A DNA stretch of 64,000 bases from NCBI RefSeq assembly GCF_003610785.1, contig NZ_RAQQ01000006.1, positions 124,001 through 188,000 on the forward strand, read 5' to 3'. This document shows, piece by piece, positions 62,912 through 64,000 of this stretch (position 1 is the stretch's first letter; every line of letters starts with the position of its first letter). The translations under genes and the position numbers were made by a program. The notes below the pieces were generated by a model. It did not search any database. It had not been told where the DNA came from and saw only the letters and a list, made by a program, of their open reading frames with translations. The DNA is from Micromonospora globbae. Its GTDB lineage: Bacteria > Actinomycetota > Actinomycetes > Mycobacteriales > Micromonosporaceae.

Positions 62912-64000
62912 GCACCGGCGACCGGCCCGACGGGCGACACCGGGACGTCCGCGACGACGCGACCGCCTTCCTGCCGGCGGTCGACCCGGCGGCCGACCGG
63001 GACGAGCCGTCGGACGGCCGCCCGCGGAGCGCCTGGCCCGACCCGGTGCTACCGCCCCGCGCGCCGGCCACCCCGCAGCCTCCACGGCATCCCGCCCCGC
63101 AGCCGTCCGCCTCCGACCCGCTGCCCCGCCGGTCGCCCACCACCCCACCGCCCTCCACCGCGTCCGACCCCCTGCCGCGCCGGTCGCACGCCGCCCCGTC
63201 GGCAGCGGGTGGAGTGCCCGGGGACGGCGCGGTGGCCGACGACGCCTCGGCGTTCGCGCCCCGACCCGGGAACGGCGGGCGCTTCACCCAACCGCTCCGA
63301 CCGCCGGCCGGCCCCGCCTCGCCCCCGCCGCCCTGGCCCGGCGCCGCATCGACCCATGGTCCCGGCGATCCTGGGCACTCCTTCCCGGCCGGGGCTCCGG
63401 GCTGGGGCGACGGCACCGCCGACGGGTCGTACCGGCCGGCGTCGCCGGTCCGGCCGGCCACGCCCGAGGGCCGCCCCTCCCACCCGGCCGCGCCCGAGGG
63501 CCGCCCGTCCCGCCCGGCCACGTCCGCCCGGGGCGCCGACGACCGCGCTCCGTACGCCGCCGCGCCCGGCGCGCCGACGCCCGGTCCGTCGGCACCCGGC
63601 CGCGGTGGCCCGCCGGCCGCCGGCCCGGACGGCCCGACGGCGTTCCTTCCGCCGGTCGCCTCCCGCCGCGGGTCGAGCGGACCCGTCCCGCCGTCCGGTG
63701 GGCCGAACGCGCCGGTGTCGCCGGCCGCCGATCCGGCGGCCACCGCGCTCATCCCGGCCGTCACGACCCCGGCCCGCCACCCGGCGCTCGACTCCACGGC
63801 GCTCATGGGCGCGGTGCCCAAGCCGCCGGAGACCGACGACCCGGTCGACACCGCCCCCGCCGAACCACCGCGCCCCCGGCGCGGCGAGCGGGTGGTCCGC
63901 CTGCGCCCGGAGCAGACCGGTGAGGGCTACAAGAGCGTCTACTCGGAGCTGACCCGGCCGTCGTTCGGGTCCCGGCTGCGTACGGGCCTGCGGGTCACCG
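62908..64000 (+). CDS. Class E sortase, N-terminal part (runs off window)
   Basis: About 364 residues are visible. The first 320 are a Pro/Ala/Arg low-complexity cytoplasmic region with repeats such as SDPLPRRS and EGRPS. Near the edge [20 protein letters not shown] begins, which I recognise as the stretch before the membrane helix in actinobacterial class E sortases; the catalytic domain is outside the window. Assignment rests on that motif and on synteny with crgA and DUF881. Such sortases anchor LAXTG-type proteins to the wall. GTGA overlap with the DUF881 gene. Confidence 0.7.
   Translation, partial: MSTGDRPDGRHRDVRDDATAFLPAVDPAADRDEPSDGRPRSAWPDPVLPPRAPATPQPPRHPAPQPSASDPLPRRSPTTPPPSTASDPLPRRSHAAPSAAGGVPGDGAVADDASAFAPRPGNGGRFTQPLRPPAGPASPPPPWPGAASTHGPGDPGHSFPAGAPGWGDGTADGSYRPASPVRPATPEGRPSHPAAPEGRPSRPATSARGADDRAPYAAAPGAPTPGPSAPGRGGPPAAGPDGPTAFLPPVASRRGSSGPVPPSGGPNAPVSPAADPAATALIPAVTTPARHPALDSTALMGAVPKPPETDDPVDTAPAEPPRPRRGERVVRLRPEQTGEGYKSVYSELTRPSFGSRLRTGLRVT

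Overview
The window is very GC-rich. It has actinobacterial gene sets: dnaK-grpE-dnaJ-hspR with HAIR-type operators, crgA next to a DUF881 gene and a class E sortase, F420-type LLM oxidoreductases and a c-di-AMP riboswitch ahead of an NlpC/P60 gene. GTG starts, short overlaps and strong GGAGG sites are common. Overall it looks like a chromosomal segment of a Micromonosporaceae-type actinomycete (Micromonospora or a close relative). The genus is an inference from gene content and style, not from a search.

Layout. 1-8.4 kb: the heat-shock block (5' part of clpB, then dnaK-grpE-dnaJ-hspR) around a KhtT/KhtU-type K+/H+ antiporter pair. 8.4-13.3 kb: two large membrane-associated GTPases coupled through a 27-codon micro-ORF, then a conserved protein of unknown function. 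13.3-18 kb: an NAD-kinase-like protein and an SPFH protein divergent from a NrtR-type Nudix regulator with a palindrome between them, then membrane proteins. 18.5-22.2 kb: pyruvate or branched-chain 2-oxoacid dehydrogenase E1alpha-E1beta-E2. 22.4-27.3 kb: a 45-residue protein, a large Trp/Gly/Pro-rich membrane protein and a thioredoxin-NHL protein. 27.4-29.6 kb: 5-oxoprolinase pxpB-pxpC-pxpA. 29.7-36 kb: TrhA, two DUF6458-type proteins flanking SixA, a FadE5-type acyl-CoA dehydrogenase, a SpoIIE/PP2C phosphatase and an RlpA-like secreted protein. 36-50 kb: a mixed accessory region of transferases, hydrolases, a PadR unit, LtrA, APH and hemerythrin proteins, a TetX-like monooxygenase with a divergent TetR, and a methyltransferase. 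It ends in a stretch with degenerate copies of the tRNA-Gly 3' end next to an intact tRNA-Gly(CCC). 51-58 kb: secreted metalloprotease, PPOX protein, dcd and a wall-hydrolase cluster (NlpC/P60, SLT-like-amidase fusion, NlpC/P60). 58-64 kb: GPP34 protein, EtfD-type Fe-S membrane reductase, crgA, DUF881 and the start of a class E sortase.

How parts work together. The clearest new link is a 16-bp palindrome (GTTACTGATCGGTAAC / GTTACTGCTGGGTAAC) found upstream of both the FadE5-like dehydrogenase and, 27 kb away, the EtfD-like oxidoreductase. These are the two ends of the acyl-CoA to menaquinone electron route, so a common repressor is a reasonable inference. Other points: operators inside three divergent intergenic regions, a c-di-AMP riboswitch controlling a peptidoglycan hydrolase, a short palindromic repeat that supplies the stop codon of the NrtR gene, and a truncated VOC-domain remnant in frame behind ltrA.
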